Counted from the first letter of the stretch, positions 40,297 to 49,332 are shown. The stretch is DNA of 64,000 nt from Bradyrhizobium sp. SZCCT0148 (GCF_018129985.1 NZ_JAFCKT010000003.1:342501-406500), one strand, 5' to 3'. The notes: generated by a model not told the origin, from the sequence alone. Numbers and translations: made by a program.

Positions 40297-41166
40297 ATGC
40301 TCTATGACGCGCTGATCGGCCCGTTCACCGAATTCGAGTTCATGCGGCGCGCGCTGGCCGCCGTGATCGCGCTGGCGCTGGCCGGCGCGCCGATCGGCGT
40401 CTTCCTGATGCTGCGGCGGATGAGCCTGGTCGGCGATGCCATGGCGCATGCGATCCTGCCGGGCGCCGCTGTCGGCTTCCTGCTCTCCGGCCTCAACCTG
40501 TTCGCGATGACCGCGGGCGGCCTGATCGCCGGCTTTGCGGTTGCCATCCTCGCCGGCGTGGTCGCGCGCTCGACCGGGCTGAAGGAGGACGCCTCGCTCG
40601 CGACCTTCTATCTGGCCTCGCTGGCGCTCGGCGTCACCATCGTTTCGATCAAGGGCACCAATATCGACCTGCTCCATGTCTTGTTCGGCAATATCCTCGC
40701 GATGGACGACCAGACGCTGCTGGTGGTGGCCTTCAACGCCACCGTGACACTGCTGGTGCTCGCCGTGATCTACCGCCCGCTGGTGATCGAGAGTGTCGAT
40801 CCCTTGTTCTTGCGGACTGTGAGCCGCGCCGGCGGTCCCGCGCATCTCGCCTTCCTGGCACTGGTTGTGGTCAACCTCGTCAACGGCTTCCAGGCGCTCG
40901 GCACGCTGCTTGCGGTCGGGCTGATGATCCTGCCGGCGGGAATCGCGCGGTTCTGGTCGCGCGATCTCACCGCCATGATCTGCATCGCGGTGGTCGCGGC
41001 TGCGATCTCGGGCTATGCCGGCCTCGTGTTGTCGTTCCAGACCCGCGTGCCCTCGGGCCCCGCGATCATCCTGGTGGCGACCATGATTTACATCGTCTCG
41101 GTTCTGTTCGGCAGCGTCGGTGGCCTGGTCCGCCAGATGTTTCCCGGACGTCATCTGGAAGCCTGA
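40297..41166 (+). CDS. znuB: Zinc ABC transporter permease
   Basis: This 289-residue inner-membrane protein of the metal ABC-3 family has about 8-9 helices. LMLRRMSLVGDAMAHAILPGAAVGFLL is the family motif that contacts the ATPase and lines the metal path (conserved D and H), and ALGTLLAVGLMILPAGIARFWSRDL is the second conserved block. It lies 6 bases after znuC and 2 bases before znuA, a tight operon. Confidence 0.92.
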   Translation: MLYDALIGPFTEFEFMRRALAAVIALALAGAPIGVFLMLRRMSLVGDAMAHAILPGAAVGFLLSGLNLFAMTAGGLIAGFAVAILAGVVARSTGLKEDASLATFYLASLALGVTIVSIKGTNIDLLHVLFGNILAMDDQTLLVVAFNATVTLLVLAVIYRPLVIESVDPLFLRTVSRAGGPAHLAFLALVVVNLVNGFQALGTLLAVGLMILPAGIARFWSRDLTAMICIAVVAAAISGYAGLVLSFQTRVPSGPAIILVATMIYIVSVLFGSVGGLVRQMFPGRHLEA

Positions 41167-41168
41167 CG

Positions 41169-42032
41169 ATGCACCGTCTCCTGTTGTGCGTGCTGCTGCT
41201 GATTGCCTCGCCGCTTCATGCCGCCGAGAGGCTCGATGTCGTCGCGAGCTTCTCGATCCTCGGCGACTTCGTCCGCACCATCGGCGGCGACCGGGTCAAC
41301 GTCACGATGCTGGTCGGTCCCGACAGCGACGTCCACGTCTACACGCCGGCGCCGAGCGATGCGAAGCGGATCGCCGATGCGAAGCTCGTCGTCGTCAACG
41401 GGCTCGGTCTCGAAGGCTGGCTGCCGCGCCTCGTGCAATCCTCCGGCAGCAAGGCAACGGTCGTCACCGCGAGCGCCGGCATCACGCCGCTGAAGCTCGG
41501 CGCGGCCGCCGATCCCCATGCCTGGCAGTCCGTCCCCAACGCCAGGGTCTACGTGACCGATATCGCCAATGCACTGGCCGTGGCCGCCCCGGATGATGCA
41601 GAGTTCTTCCGGGCGCAGGCAAAAACCTATCTGGACAAGCTCGAAACGCTCGACCGTGAGGTCCGCGAGGCCTTGGCCAAGATCCCGGCGGACCGGCGCA
41701 AGGTGATCTCGACCCATGACGCCTTCGGCTATTTTTCCGCCGAATACGGTATCCGGTTCATCGCTCCCCTAGGGGTCTCCACCGAATCCGAGCCGAGCGC
41801 CCGGGACATCGCGGCCATCATCGGCCAGATCAAGGCCCAGAGAATCCCGGCCGTGTTCCTGGAAAATATCAGCGATGACCGGCTGATCCGGCGGATCGCA
41901 GCGGAGACCGGCTCAAAAGTAGGCGGGACCCTGATTTCGGACGGTTTGACGGGCGAAAAGGGGCCTGCACCCACTTACATTGATATGGTCAGGCACAATA
42001 TAAAGGCCCTGACCAGCGCGCTTGACCACTAA
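41169..42032 (+). CDS. znuA: Zinc ABC transporter substrate-binding protein
   Basis: This 287-residue periplasmic cluster A-I binding protein has a signal peptide of residues 1-18 (ASPLHA). Probable metal ligands are His56 (DSDVHVYTP), His117 (DPHAWQ), His183 (STHDAFGYF) and Asp272 (TYIDMV). The His-rich loop found in many ZnuA proteins is missing; the small His-rich membrane protein at the operon start may supply that function. Manganese cannot be excluded from the ligands alone, but the Zur box favours zinc. Confidence 0.9.
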   Translation: MHRLLLCVLLLIASPLHAAERLDVVASFSILGDFVRTIGGDRVNVTMLVGPDSDVHVYTPAPSDAKRIADAKLVVVNGLGLEGWLPRLVQSSGSKATVVTASAGITPLKLGAAADPHAWQSVPNARVYVTDIANALAVAAPDDAEFFRAQAKTYLDKLETLDREVREALAKIPADRRKVISTHDAFGYFSAEYGIRFIAPLGVSTESEPSARDIAAIIGQIKAQRIPAVFLENISDDRLIRRIAAETGSKVGGTLISDGLTGEKGPAPTYIDMVRHNIKALTSALDH

Positions 42033-42086
42033 GGCAGGGGCCACCCCGCCTCGCGTCGCGCGAAAAAGCCCGATGTCGGAGTTGCT

Positions 42087-43124
42087 ATGTCTGAAGCGTC
42101 CCAGAAAATTCCCGTGACCGTCCTGACCGGCTATCTCGGCGCCGGCAAGACCACGCTCCTCAACCGCATCCTGTCGGAAAACCACGGCAAGAAATACGCC
42201 GTCATCGTCAACGAATTCGGCGAGATCGGCATCGACAACGACCTCATCATCGGCGCCGATGAGGAAGTGTTCGAGATGAACAATGGCTGCATCTGCTGCA
42301 CCGTGCGCGGCGACCTCGTCCGCATCATGGACGGCCTGATGAAGCGCAAGGGCAAGTTCGACGCCATCATCGTCGAGACCACCGGCCTTGCCGATCCGGC
42401 GCCGGTCGCCCAGACCTTCTTCGTCGACGAGGACGTGCAGAAGAATGCGCGGCTCGACGCCGTGGTCACGGTGGCCGACGCCAAATGGCTGTCGGACCGG
42501 CTCAAGGACGCGCCCGAGGCCAAGAACCAGATCGCCTTTGCCGACGTCATCGTGCTGAACAAGACCGATCTCGTCAGCAAGGGCGAACTCGCTGAGGTCG
42601 AGGCCCGCATCCGCGCCATCAACCCCTATGCGAAACTCCACCGCACCGAGCGCTGCTCGGTGGCCCTGGCCGATGTGCTGGACCGCGGCGCATTCGACCT
42701 CGACCGCATCCTCGAGGTCGAACCGGACTTTCTCAATGCCGATGATCATGACCACGACCATGATCATCACCACCACGGCCACGACCATCATGATCATGGC
42801 CACGGCCTGAAGCACTATCACGACGAGGACATGCAGTCGCTGTCGCTCAAGACCGACAAGCCGCTCGATCCCAACGTGTTCATGCCCTGGCTGCAGAACC
42901 TGGTGCAGGTCGAGGGTGGCAAGATCCTGCGCTCCAAGGGCATCCTTGCCTTCCACGACGACGACGACCGCTACGTCTTCCAGGGCGTCCACATGATGCT
43001 GGAGGGCGACCACCAGCGGAAGTGGAAGGAGGGCGAGAAGCGCGAGAGTCGTCTCGTCTTCATCGGCCGCGAATTGCCGGAGAAGTCCATCCGCGAGGGT
43101 TTCGAGAGCTGCATCGTCTCGTGA
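42087..43124 (+). CDS. COG0523 family GTPase (CobW/ZigA-like putative zinc metallochaperone)
   Basis: This 345-residue G3E GTPase has Walker A GYLGAGKTT (15-23), the metal-binding CICC at 68-71 (GCICCTVRGDL), the Walker B-like VETTGLADPAP, and NKTDLV for guanine recognition. A His/Asp repeat region (about residues 220-240) precedes the C-terminal CobW_C domain with FQGVHMMLEG. In the Zur operon it probably delivers zinc to client proteins under depletion. It overlaps the next gene by TGATG. Confidence 0.9.
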   Translation: MSEASQKIPVTVLTGYLGAGKTTLLNRILSENHGKKYAVIVNEFGEIGIDNDLIIGADEEVFEMNNGCICCTVRGDLVRIMDGLMKRKGKFDAIIVETTGLADPAPVAQTFFVDEDVQKNARLDAVVTVADAKWLSDRLKDAPEAKNQIAFADVIVLNKTDLVSKGELAEVEARIRAINPYAKLHRTERCSVALADVLDRGAFDLDRILEVEPDFLNADDHDHDHDHHHHGHDHHDHGHGLKHYHDEDMQSLSLKTDKPLDPNVFMPWLQNLVQVEGGKILRSKGILAFHDDDDRYVFQGVHMMLEGDHQRKWKEGEKRESRLVFIGRELPEKSIREGFESCIVS

Positions 43125-44143
43125 TGAAAGAGTTTACGCCGGCCCCCGATTCCGCCTCGATCGTCTCCGTCACCGATCGCGTCAAGCCAGTTACACTCGG
43201 CATGAGCGTGACCTCGGCGCATTTCCTCGGGCATCGCGCCGCCTTCGTCGGCGGCGAAGAGAACGTCGCCTTCGTCGATGACAAGGGTGAGATCAGCACG
43301 GTCACCGTGCACAGTGGCGGCATTCTCTCCACCGCCTGCGACGGCAACCGCCTCGTGATGGGCGGCGACGACGGCAAGGTCGTATCGCTCGACGCCAAGG
43401 GCGAGGTGACCTTGCTCGCGACCGACCCGAAGCGGCGCTGGATCGACGCGGTGGCGCTGCATCCCGACGGTGCCTATGCCTGGTCGGCCGGGAAGTTCGC
43501 TTTCGTCAAGAGCGGCAAGAACGAAGAGAAGTCGCTCGAGGTGCCCTCCACCGTCGGCGGCCTCGCGTTCGCGCCAAAGGGCCTACGGCTCGCGATCGCC
43601 CATTACAACGGCGTGACGCTGTGGTTTCCCAACATGGCTGACTCGGCCGAATTTCTGCCCTGGGCCGGGTCGCATCTCGGCGTCACCTTCAGTCCGGACA
43701 ACAAATTCCTGGTCACCACGATGCATGAGGCGGCGCTGCACGGCTGGCGGCTTGCCGACAACCGTCACATGCGCATGACCGGCTATCCCGGCCGCGTCCG
43801 TTCGATGTCGTGGAGCGCGGGCGGCAAGGGGTTGGCGACCTCGGGTGCCGACACCGTCATCATCTGGCCGTTCGCCAGCAAGGACGGCCCGATGGGCAAG
43901 GAGCCGGCCATGCTGGCGCCACTGCAGGCGCGCGTGTCCGTGGTGGCCTGCCATCCGAAGAACGACATCTTCGCCGCCGGCTACAGCGACGGCACCGTGC
44001 TGATGGTGCGGCTGGAGGATGGTGCGGAAATCCTGGTCCGCCGCAACGGCACCCCGCCGGTCGCCGCGCTCGCCTGGAACGCCAAGGGCACGCTGCTGGC
44101 CTTTGCCGATGAAAACGGGGACGGCGGCCTTCTCGAGCTTTAA
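43124..44143 (+). CDS. WD40 repeat protein linked to the zinc operon
   Basis: This 339-residue protein is predicted to be a beta-propeller of about 7 degenerate WD40 blades (for example VGGLAFAPKGLRLAIAHYNGVTLWFP, LGVTFSPDNKFLVTTMHEAALHGWRL, VRSMSWSAGGKGLATSGADTVIIWPF). There is no signal peptide, so it is cytoplasmic. Its ATG overlaps the stop of the COG0523 GTPase (TGATG), pointing to translational coupling and a physical partnership. WD40 proteins next to COG0523 genes recur in Rhizobiales; the role is unproven, perhaps a scaffold for the metallochaperone. Confidence 0.87.
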   Translation: MKEFTPAPDSASIVSVTDRVKPVTLGMSVTSAHFLGHRAAFVGGEENVAFVDDKGEISTVTVHSGGILSTACDGNRLVMGGDDGKVVSLDAKGEVTLLATDPKRRWIDAVALHPDGAYAWSAGKFAFVKSGKNEEKSLEVPSTVGGLAFAPKGLRLAIAHYNGVTLWFPNMADSAEFLPWAGSHLGVTFSPDNKFLVTTMHEAALHGWRLADNRHMRMTGYPGRVRSMSWSAGGKGLATSGADTVIIWPFASKDGPMGKEPAMLAPLQARVSVVACHPKNDIFAAGYSDGTVLMVRLEDGAEILVRRNGTPPVAALAWNAKGTLLAFADENGDGGLLEL

Positions 44144-44173
44144 TCTGTCATCGTTCTGACCGTATAGGGGACC

Positions 44174-44890
44174 ATGCGGTTTCTGACGACGTTCCAGCTC
44201 GCCGATTTTGCCGACACGCTGGTCAGCCTCACCACGGCCTTCGTGCTGGGTACGCTGATCGGCGCCGAGCGGCAGTACCGGCAGCGCACCGCGGGCCTGC
44301 GCACCAACGTGCTGGTCGCGGTCGGTGCCGCCGCCTTCGTCGATCTCGCCATGCATCTGACCGGCTCCGATGGTGCAGTCCGGGTGATCTCCTATGTCGT
44401 ATCAGGCATCGGTTTCCTCGGCGCTGGCGTCATCATGAAGCAAGGCATGGACGTGCGTGGGCTCAACACCGCGGCGACGCTGTGGGCCTCGGCCGCGGTC
44501 GGCTCCTGCGCGGGGGCCGACATGGTCGCCCAGGCCGCAGCGCTGACCGTGTTCGTCATCGCCGGCAACACGATGCTTCGCCCGCTGGTCAACGCCATCA
44601 ACCGCATCCCGCTGAACGAGAAGGCCTCCGAGGCGACCTATTATTTCAAGCTCGCGGTCGCCACCGACGCGCTCCCCGACATGCGTGATCGTCTCGTCGA
44701 AAAACTGGAGGCGGCGAAATATCCGGTGGCCGACATCGAGGTCGCCGAGATCGGCGAAGACAATCTGGAGATCGTGGCCAAGCTGGTCGCGACGGCAGTC
44801 GATCCGAACGAGCTGAACGCGGTTGCGACCGCTCTCCAGCATCTGCCGGGCGTACGCCACGCCACCTGGGAGGTCAGCACTTCGGACTAA
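44174..44890 (+). CDS. MgtC/SapB family membrane protein
   Basis: This 238-residue protein has an N-terminal MgtC domain of 4-5 helices with the family motifs GTLIGAERQYRQRTAGLRTNVLVAVGAAAF, GIGFLGAGVIMKQG and RGLNTAATLWASAAVG. A C-terminal soluble ACT-like domain (ATDALPDMRDRLVEKLEAAKYPVADIEVAEIG) follows. In pathogens MgtC is needed for growth at low Mg2+ and inside hosts, partly by affecting ATP synthase. It starts 30 bases after the WD40 gene and may be read through from the zinc operon. Confidence 0.9.
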   Translation: MRFLTTFQLADFADTLVSLTTAFVLGTLIGAERQYRQRTAGLRTNVLVAVGAAAFVDLAMHLTGSDGAVRVISYVVSGIGFLGAGVIMKQGMDVRGLNTAATLWASAAVGSCAGADMVAQAAALTVFVIAGNTMLRPLVNAINRIPLNEKASEATYYFKLAVATDALPDMRDRLVEKLEAAKYPVADIEVAEIGEDNLEIVAKLVATAVDPNELNAVATALQHLPGVRHATWEVSTSD

Positions 44891-44991
44891 GCGCGGCGTT
44901 TTGGCGCGCGAACGTGGGGTTCCCGCCCGACCGGCTACGGAACCTCGGCCCGGCGACTTCGTTGGTATCGCGGACAAAGGCGGTGATCGAC

Positions 44992-45315
44992 ATGATCGGC
45001 AATGACAAGCGCAGACTGAAACTCGACTTCATGATCGCATGCTCGATGCTTGCGGCGGGCGTCGTGATTTCGGGGGTGTCGATCGCGCAAATCCGCGCGG
45101 AGGGTCGCGTGGAGCTGGCGCAGGCGACGCAACCGCTCCAGGGCACGCCGTCCGACGACCAGAACAAGCCTGCCGAAGCCAAGCCCGGCGGCGACCGGCC
45201 GACCACGCCGGCTCCAGAGCCTGCGCGTCCCGATCCCCAGACGCAGGGCGCGGCGAAGCCGGCATTGCCACCGGCGCCGGCCGAGAAGATCGCGCCGCCG
45301 ATCGAGAAGAAGTAG
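44992..45315 (+). CDS. Hypothetical membrane-anchored Pro-rich protein
   Basis: This 107-residue protein has a basic N-terminus (MIGNDKRRLKLDF), one hydrophobic helix (residues 14-34) that may be an anchor or signal, and a Pro/Ala/Lys-rich tail, probably disordered. The start ATG 44992 has AAGGCGG upstream. I do not recognise a family. It lies between mgtC and a family C repeat. Confidence 0.6.
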   Translation: MIGNDKRRLKLDFMIACSMLAAGVVISGVSIAQIRAEGRVELAQATQPLQGTPSDDQNKPAEAKPGGDRPTTPAPEPARPDPQTQGAAKPALPPAPAEKIAPPIEKK

Positions 45316-45334
45316 GGAATTCGTGCTTGCAGCG

Positions 45335-45420
45335 TGATGGCCGGGCTTGTCCCGGCCATCTACGTTTTCGGTATGCGGCAAAGCGAGCGCCGTGGATGCC
45401 CGGGACGAGCCGGGCATGAT
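45335..45420. repeat. Intergenic palindromic repeat, family C copy 2
   Basis: The arms are TGATGGCCGGGCTTGTCCCGG and CCCGGGACGAGCCGGGCATGA, with the inner CATCTACG / CGTGGATG pair, as in the copy at 4509. It lies between convergent genes. Confidence 0.8.
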
Positions 45421-45429
45421 GGCGAGTGA

Positions 45430-46872
45430 TTACCGCACCAAGATATTCCTGAACTGCCAGGGATCGCTGGTGTCGATATCTTCCGGGAACAGGCCCGGGC
45501 GGTCCGTCAACGGCGTCCAGTCGGTGTAGAAACCCTTGACCGGGCCGAGATAGGGCAGCTGGATTTCCAGCAGGCGATCGAAATCCATCTCGTCGGCTTC
45601 GACGATTCCCTCGTTCGGGTTCTCCAGCGCCCATACCATGCCGCCGAGCACGGCGGAGGTCACCTGCAGCCCGGTGGCATTCTGATAGGGCGCGAGCTTG
45701 CGGGTCTCTTCGATCGAGAGCTGCGAGCCGTACCAATAGGCATTGTTGTCGTGGCCGAACAGCAGGACGCCGAGTTCGTCGATGCCGTCGACGATCTCGT
45801 TCTCGTCGAGGATGTGGTGCTTCTCCTGCATCTTGGCGGCGCGGCCGAACATCTCATGCAGCGACAGCACGGCATCGTCCGCCGGATGATAGGCATAGTG
45901 GCAGGTCGGCCGGTAGACCGCGGTGCCCGAGGCATCGCGCACCGTGAAGTAGTCGGCGATCGAGATCGACTCGTTGTGGGTAACGAGGAATCCATATTGA
46001 GCGCCGCGGGTCGGGCACCAGGTCCGCACGCGCGTGTTGGCACCGGGCTGCATCAGATAGATGGCGGCGCCACAGCCGGCTTCGTGGGTGCGCGCATTTT
46101 CGGGCATCCATTTCTCGTGGGTGCCCCAGCCGAGTTCTGACGGCTGCACGCCTTCCGAGAGGAAGCCTTCCACCGACCAGGTGTTGACGAAGACGTCGGG
46201 CTCTTTTGGCTTCTTGGAGCGCTGGGTGTCGCGTTCGGCGATGTGGATGCCCTTGATGCCGGCCTGCCGCATCAGATCCGCCCATTCGGCCTTAGTCTTA
46301 GGCTTGGGCGCGTTGAGCTTGAGGTCAGCGGCGACATTGAGTAGCGCCTGCTTGACGAAGAAGGAGACCATGCCGGGATTGGCGCCGCAGCAGGAGACGG
46401 CCGTCGTCGAGCCCGCGGGACGCGCCCTCTTGGCAGCCAGCGTCGCTTCGCGAAGCGCGTAGTTGGAGCGCGCCTCCGGGCCCTTGGAGGCATCGAAATA
46501 GAAGCCGAGCCAGGGCTCGTTGACGGTGTCGATATAGAGCGCGCCAAGCTCGTTGCAGAGCTCCATGATGTCGGTCGAGCCTGTGTCGACGGAGAGATTC
46601 ACGCAAAAGCCCTGGCCGCCGCCTTCGGTGAGCAGCGGTGTCAGCAACTCCCGATAATTGTCCTTTGTCACGGCCTTCTGGATGAAGTGCACGTTCTGCT
46701 TCTCGCAATGCGCCTTGCGGCCCTCATCCTTGGGATCGATCACGGTGACGCGCGACTTGTCGTAGTCGAGGTGCCGCTCGATCAGCGGCAGCGTGCCCTT
46801 GCCGATGGAGCCGAAGCCGACCATGACGATGGGACCGGTGATCTTCGCGTAAATCTGCGAGGCGGGGCTCAT
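45430..46872 (-). CDS. hss: Homospermidine synthase
   Basis: This is a 480-residue NAD+-dependent enzyme that makes sym-homospermidine from two putrescines (or putrescine plus spermidine). The N-terminal Rossmann loop IVMVGFGSIGKGTLPLIERHL is clear, and NEPWLGFYF, CCGANPGMVSFFVKQAL and HNESISIADYFTVRD fit the bacterial enzyme characterised from Blastochloris viridis. Its substrate putrescine would come from the ornithine decarboxylase encoded 2 kb away on the same strand. GGAGA precedes the ATG. Homospermidine is a main polyamine in many rhizobia. Confidence 0.93.
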   Translation of the reverse strand: MSPASQIYAKITGPIVMVGFGSIGKGTLPLIERHLDYDKSRVTVIDPKDEGRKAHCEKQNVHFIQKAVTKDNYRELLTPLLTEGGGQGFCVNLSVDTGSTDIMELCNELGALYIDTVNEPWLGFYFDASKGPEARSNYALREATLAAKRARPAGSTTAVSCCGANPGMVSFFVKQALLNVAADLKLNAPKPKTKAEWADLMRQAGIKGIHIAERDTQRSKKPKEPDVFVNTWSVEGFLSEGVQPSELGWGTHEKWMPENARTHEAGCGAAIYLMQPGANTRVRTWCPTRGAQYGFLVTHNESISIADYFTVRDASGTAVYRPTCHYAYHPADDAVLSLHEMFGRAAKMQEKHHILDENEIVDGIDELGVLLFGHDNNAYWYGSQLSIEETRKLAPYQNATGLQVTSAVLGGMVWALENPNEGIVEADEMDFDRLLEIQLPYLGPVKGFYTDWTPLTDRPGLFPEDIDTSDPWQFRNILVR

Positions 46873-46934
46873 GGGATGGTTTCTCCGGAACTGGCAAACA
46901 AATGGCGAGGGGATTGATCAGGCGCTGCGGCGCT

Positions 46935-47324
46935 TCAGACGCTGCGGCGCTTGGCGGTGACTTCGATCTCGACCTTCATCTCGGGCTTGGCGAGAGCGCT
47001 GACGACCAACAACGTCGCCGCCGGCCTGATGTCACCGAGGACCTCGCCACAGACGGCGAAGTGGGCGTCTACGCTGCTGGCGTCGGTGACGTAGTAGGTC
47101 GCGCGGACGATATCGGCCATCTCGAATCCGCCCTCCTTCAGGGCAGCTTCGATGGTCTTGAAGCAGTTGCGTGACTGGCTCGTGACGTCGGCCGGCATGG
47201 TCATCGTCGTGTAGTCATAGCCGGTGGTTCCTGCCACGAAGGCGAAATCGCCGTCGATCACGGCGCGGCTGTAGCCGGCGGTCTTCTCGAACGGGGAGCC
47301 GGTGGAGATCAGGCGACGGGACAT
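46935..47324 (-). CDS. RidA family protein
   Basis: This 129-residue RidA/YjgF/UK114-type protein is expected to form trimers that hydrolyse reactive enamine/imine intermediates. The family pattern is visible in YSRAVIDGDFAFVAGTTGYD, QSRNCFKTIEAALKEGGFEMADIVRATYYVTDAS and EIEVTAKR. It lies 62 bases upstream of hss on the same strand and may be co-transcribed; PLP enzymes such as the nearby decarboxylase can generate such intermediates, but the link is inference. Confidence 0.87.
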   Translation of the reverse strand: MSRRLISTGSPFEKTAGYSRAVIDGDFAFVAGTTGYDYTTMTMPADVTSQSRNCFKTIEAALKEGGFEMADIVRATYYVTDASSVDAHFAVCGEVLGDIRPAATLLVVSALAKPEMKVEIEVTAKRRSV

Positions 47325-47471
47325 GTTTTGGACCTCGACTGAAAGGGGTGTATTGCGGGGTTTAAAGGGCGTTTCCGGCGCTCACGCAACCCCGAAAGAA
47401 CGGGCGTTTGTCCGGGCGCAGCTCGCCGTTGCCGCTTGACGCGGCTTCGGTCGTCGCATCATGGCAATCCC

Positions 47472-48059
47472 TCAGGCCGCGCGCGCCTGGAGGGGACGAG
47501 CCAACCTCCGTTTGGACAGCGTCGCGCCGGTCGGCATGATCATCCCCTCGGCGCCGTCGAGCGCGCCGCCGGTGAATTCGATCGCGAGCAGACGGTCGCG
47601 TTCGAACGGGCCGGGCAGCGAGAGCTCAGCCGTCTTCTCGCCCGAGAAGCCGAAGCGGGCATAATAAGGGGCGTCGCCGAGCAGGATCACGGCTTCATGC
47701 CCGCGCGCCCGGGCGGCGGCCAGCGCATGACGCATCAGCGCGGCGCCGATCCCGAGCTCGCGGCAGGCAGGATCTACCGCCAGCGGTCCGAGGACCAGAG
47801 CGGGCCTGCCTCCGGCGCTGACGTGCCACAGCCGCACGGTTCCCACGAGGTTGCCCTCGCGCACTGCCGACAGGGCCAGCCCCGCGGCAGGTGCGCGTCC
47901 GTCGCGCAGGCGCTGGCAGGTGCGGCCGTGGCGGTTCTCGCCAAAGCAGGCATCGAGCAGCGCTTCACGCTCAGCGACGTCGGCAGCACGCTCCGCGCGG
48001 ATCACGAACGGAGCGGCTTTCGAGGTGAGGGCGATCTGTGGCTTCCGAGGAGCAGTCAT
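47472..48059 (-). CDS. GNAT family N-acetyltransferase (YhbS-like)
   Basis: This is a 195-residue acetyltransferase. Acetyl-CoA binding is seen in LGPLAVDPACRELGIGAALMRHALAAARARGHEAVILLGDAPYYARFGF, the typical motif A plus motif B of YhbS-like proteins (COG3153). The acceptor is unknown. It lies between the ornithine decarboxylase and ridA/hss, all on the minus strand, so polyamine acetylation is conceivable but not shown by the sequence. Confidence 0.85.
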   Translation of the reverse strand: MTAPRKPQIALTSKAAPFVIRAERAADVAEREALLDACFGENRHGRTCQRLRDGRAPAAGLALSAVREGNLVGTVRLWHVSAGGRPALVLGPLAVDPACRELGIGAALMRHALAAARARGHEAVILLGDAPYYARFGFSGEKTAELSLPGPFERDRLLAIEFTGGALDGAEGMIMPTGATLSKRRLARPLQARAA

Positions 48060-48137
48060 GGCGCGTCAGTCCTCGCTTGAATTCGTGCGCCAACGGCACG
48101 CGGGTTCAAGCGTCATCAGAATGGCAATGTCAGGGGA

Positions 48138-48157
48138 GGAGCCGGCAAGCCGGCTCC
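48138..48157 (-). terminator. Stem-loop downstream of ornithine decarboxylase
   Basis: A 9-bp perfect stem GGAGCCGGC / GCCGGCTCC with an AA loop begins about 33 bases after the stop. No T-run follows, so it is a candidate terminator or 3-prime protective hairpin. Confidence 0.45.
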
Positions 48158-48189
48158 CGGGTTCGTCAGGCCTCAGAGAAAGAGGCGGA

Positions 48190-49332
48190 TCAGATGTGGT
48201 ACGTCCGCAGCGGCGGGATGCCGTTGAACGCGACTGCCGAGTAGGTCGACGTATAGGCCCCGGTGCCTTCGATCAGCACCTTGTCGCCGATCTCGAGCGT
48301 GACGGGGAGCGGATACGGGCTCTTCTCGTACAGCACGTCGGCGCTGTCGCAGGTTGGGCCTGCGAGCACGCACGGCGTCATGTCCGCGCCGTCGTGACGG
48401 GTGCGGATGGCGTAGCGGATCGACTCGTCCATCGTCTCGGCGAGACCGCCGAACTTGCCGATGTCGAGGTACACCCAGCGCACCTCGTCCTCGTCGCTCT
48501 TCTTCGAGATGAGCACGACCTCGGATTCGATGATGCCGGCGTTGCCCACCATGCCGCGGCCCGGCTCGATGATGGTCTCCGGAATCTGGTTGCCGAAGTG
48601 CTTGCGCAGCGCGCGGAAGATCGACCGGCCGTAGGTCACCACCGGCGGCACGTCCTTCAGGTACTTGGTCGGGAAGCCGCCGCCCATGTTGACCATGGTC
48701 AGGTTGATGCCGCGCTCGGCGCAGTCACGGAACACCTGCGAAGCCATCGCCAGCGCACGGTCCCACGCCTTCACCTTGCGCTGCTGCGAGCCGACATGGA
48801 AGGAGATGCCGCACGGCTCCAGGCCCAGGCGCTTGGCGACGTCGAGCACCTCGACGGCCATTTCCGGGTCGCAGCCGAACTTGCGCGATAGCGGCCACTC
48901 GGCGCCGGCGCAGTCATAGAGGATACGGCAGAACACCTTCGCGCCGGGAGCGGCCCGGCCGATCTTCTCGACTTCGGCGGTGCAATCGACAGCGAACAGG
49001 CGAATGCCGAGCGCGAAGGCGCGCGCGATGTCGCGCTCCTTCTTGATCGTGTTGCCGAAAGAGATGCGGTCGGGCGTCGCACCCGCGGCCAGCGCCATCT
49101 CGATCTCGGCGACCGTCGCGGTGTCGAAGCAGGAGCCCATGGACGCGAGCAGCGACAGCACTTCCGGCGCCGGGTTCGCCTTGACGGCATAGAACACTCG
49201 GCTGTCGGGCAGCGCCTTGGCAAAGGTCTGGTAATTGTCGCGCACGACTTCGAGGTCGACCACGAGGCAAGGCTCGGTGTCCTGGCCCTCGCTGCGGCGG
49301 TTGCGCAGGAATTCCTGAATACGTTCGGTCAT
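48190..49332 (-). CDS. Ornithine decarboxylase (type III PLP fold)
   Basis: This 380-residue alanine-racemase-fold decarboxylase converts ornithine to putrescine. PLP-binding Lys51 is in FYAVKANPAPEVL, HVGSQQ and MGGGFP contact the cofactor phosphate, EPGRGMVG is the third phosphate site, and Cys328 in TCDSADVLYE donates from the partner subunit. The eukaryote-like size is typical of rhizobial enzymes; lysine may also be accepted. GGGAGAG lies 6 bases before the ATG. A leader of more than 500 bases with many hairpins precedes it. Confidence 0.92.
   Translation of the reverse strand: MTERIQEFLRNRRSEGQDTEPCLVVDLEVVRDNYQTFAKALPDSRVFYAVKANPAPEVLSLLASMGSCFDTATVAEIEMALAAGATPDRISFGNTIKKERDIARAFALGIRLFAVDCTAEVEKIGRAAPGAKVFCRILYDCAGAEWPLSRKFGCDPEMAVEVLDVAKRLGLEPCGISFHVGSQQRKVKAWDRALAMASQVFRDCAERGINLTMVNMGGGFPTKYLKDVPPVVTYGRSIFRALRKHFGNQIPETIIEPGRGMVGNAGIIESEVVLISKKSDEDEVRWVYLDIGKFGGLAETMDESIRYAIRTRHDGADMTPCVLAGPTCDSADVLYEKSPYPLPVTLEIGDKVLIEGTGAYTSTYSAVAFNGIPPLRTYHI

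Noticed and set aside
42740..42810. Short tandem-like repeats resembling a CRISPR or minisatellite (also 53730-53880 and 39320-39400)
   Set aside because: They are His/Asp codon repeats (CAT/GAT/CAC/GAC) inside metal-binding loops of real proteins; there are no spacers.
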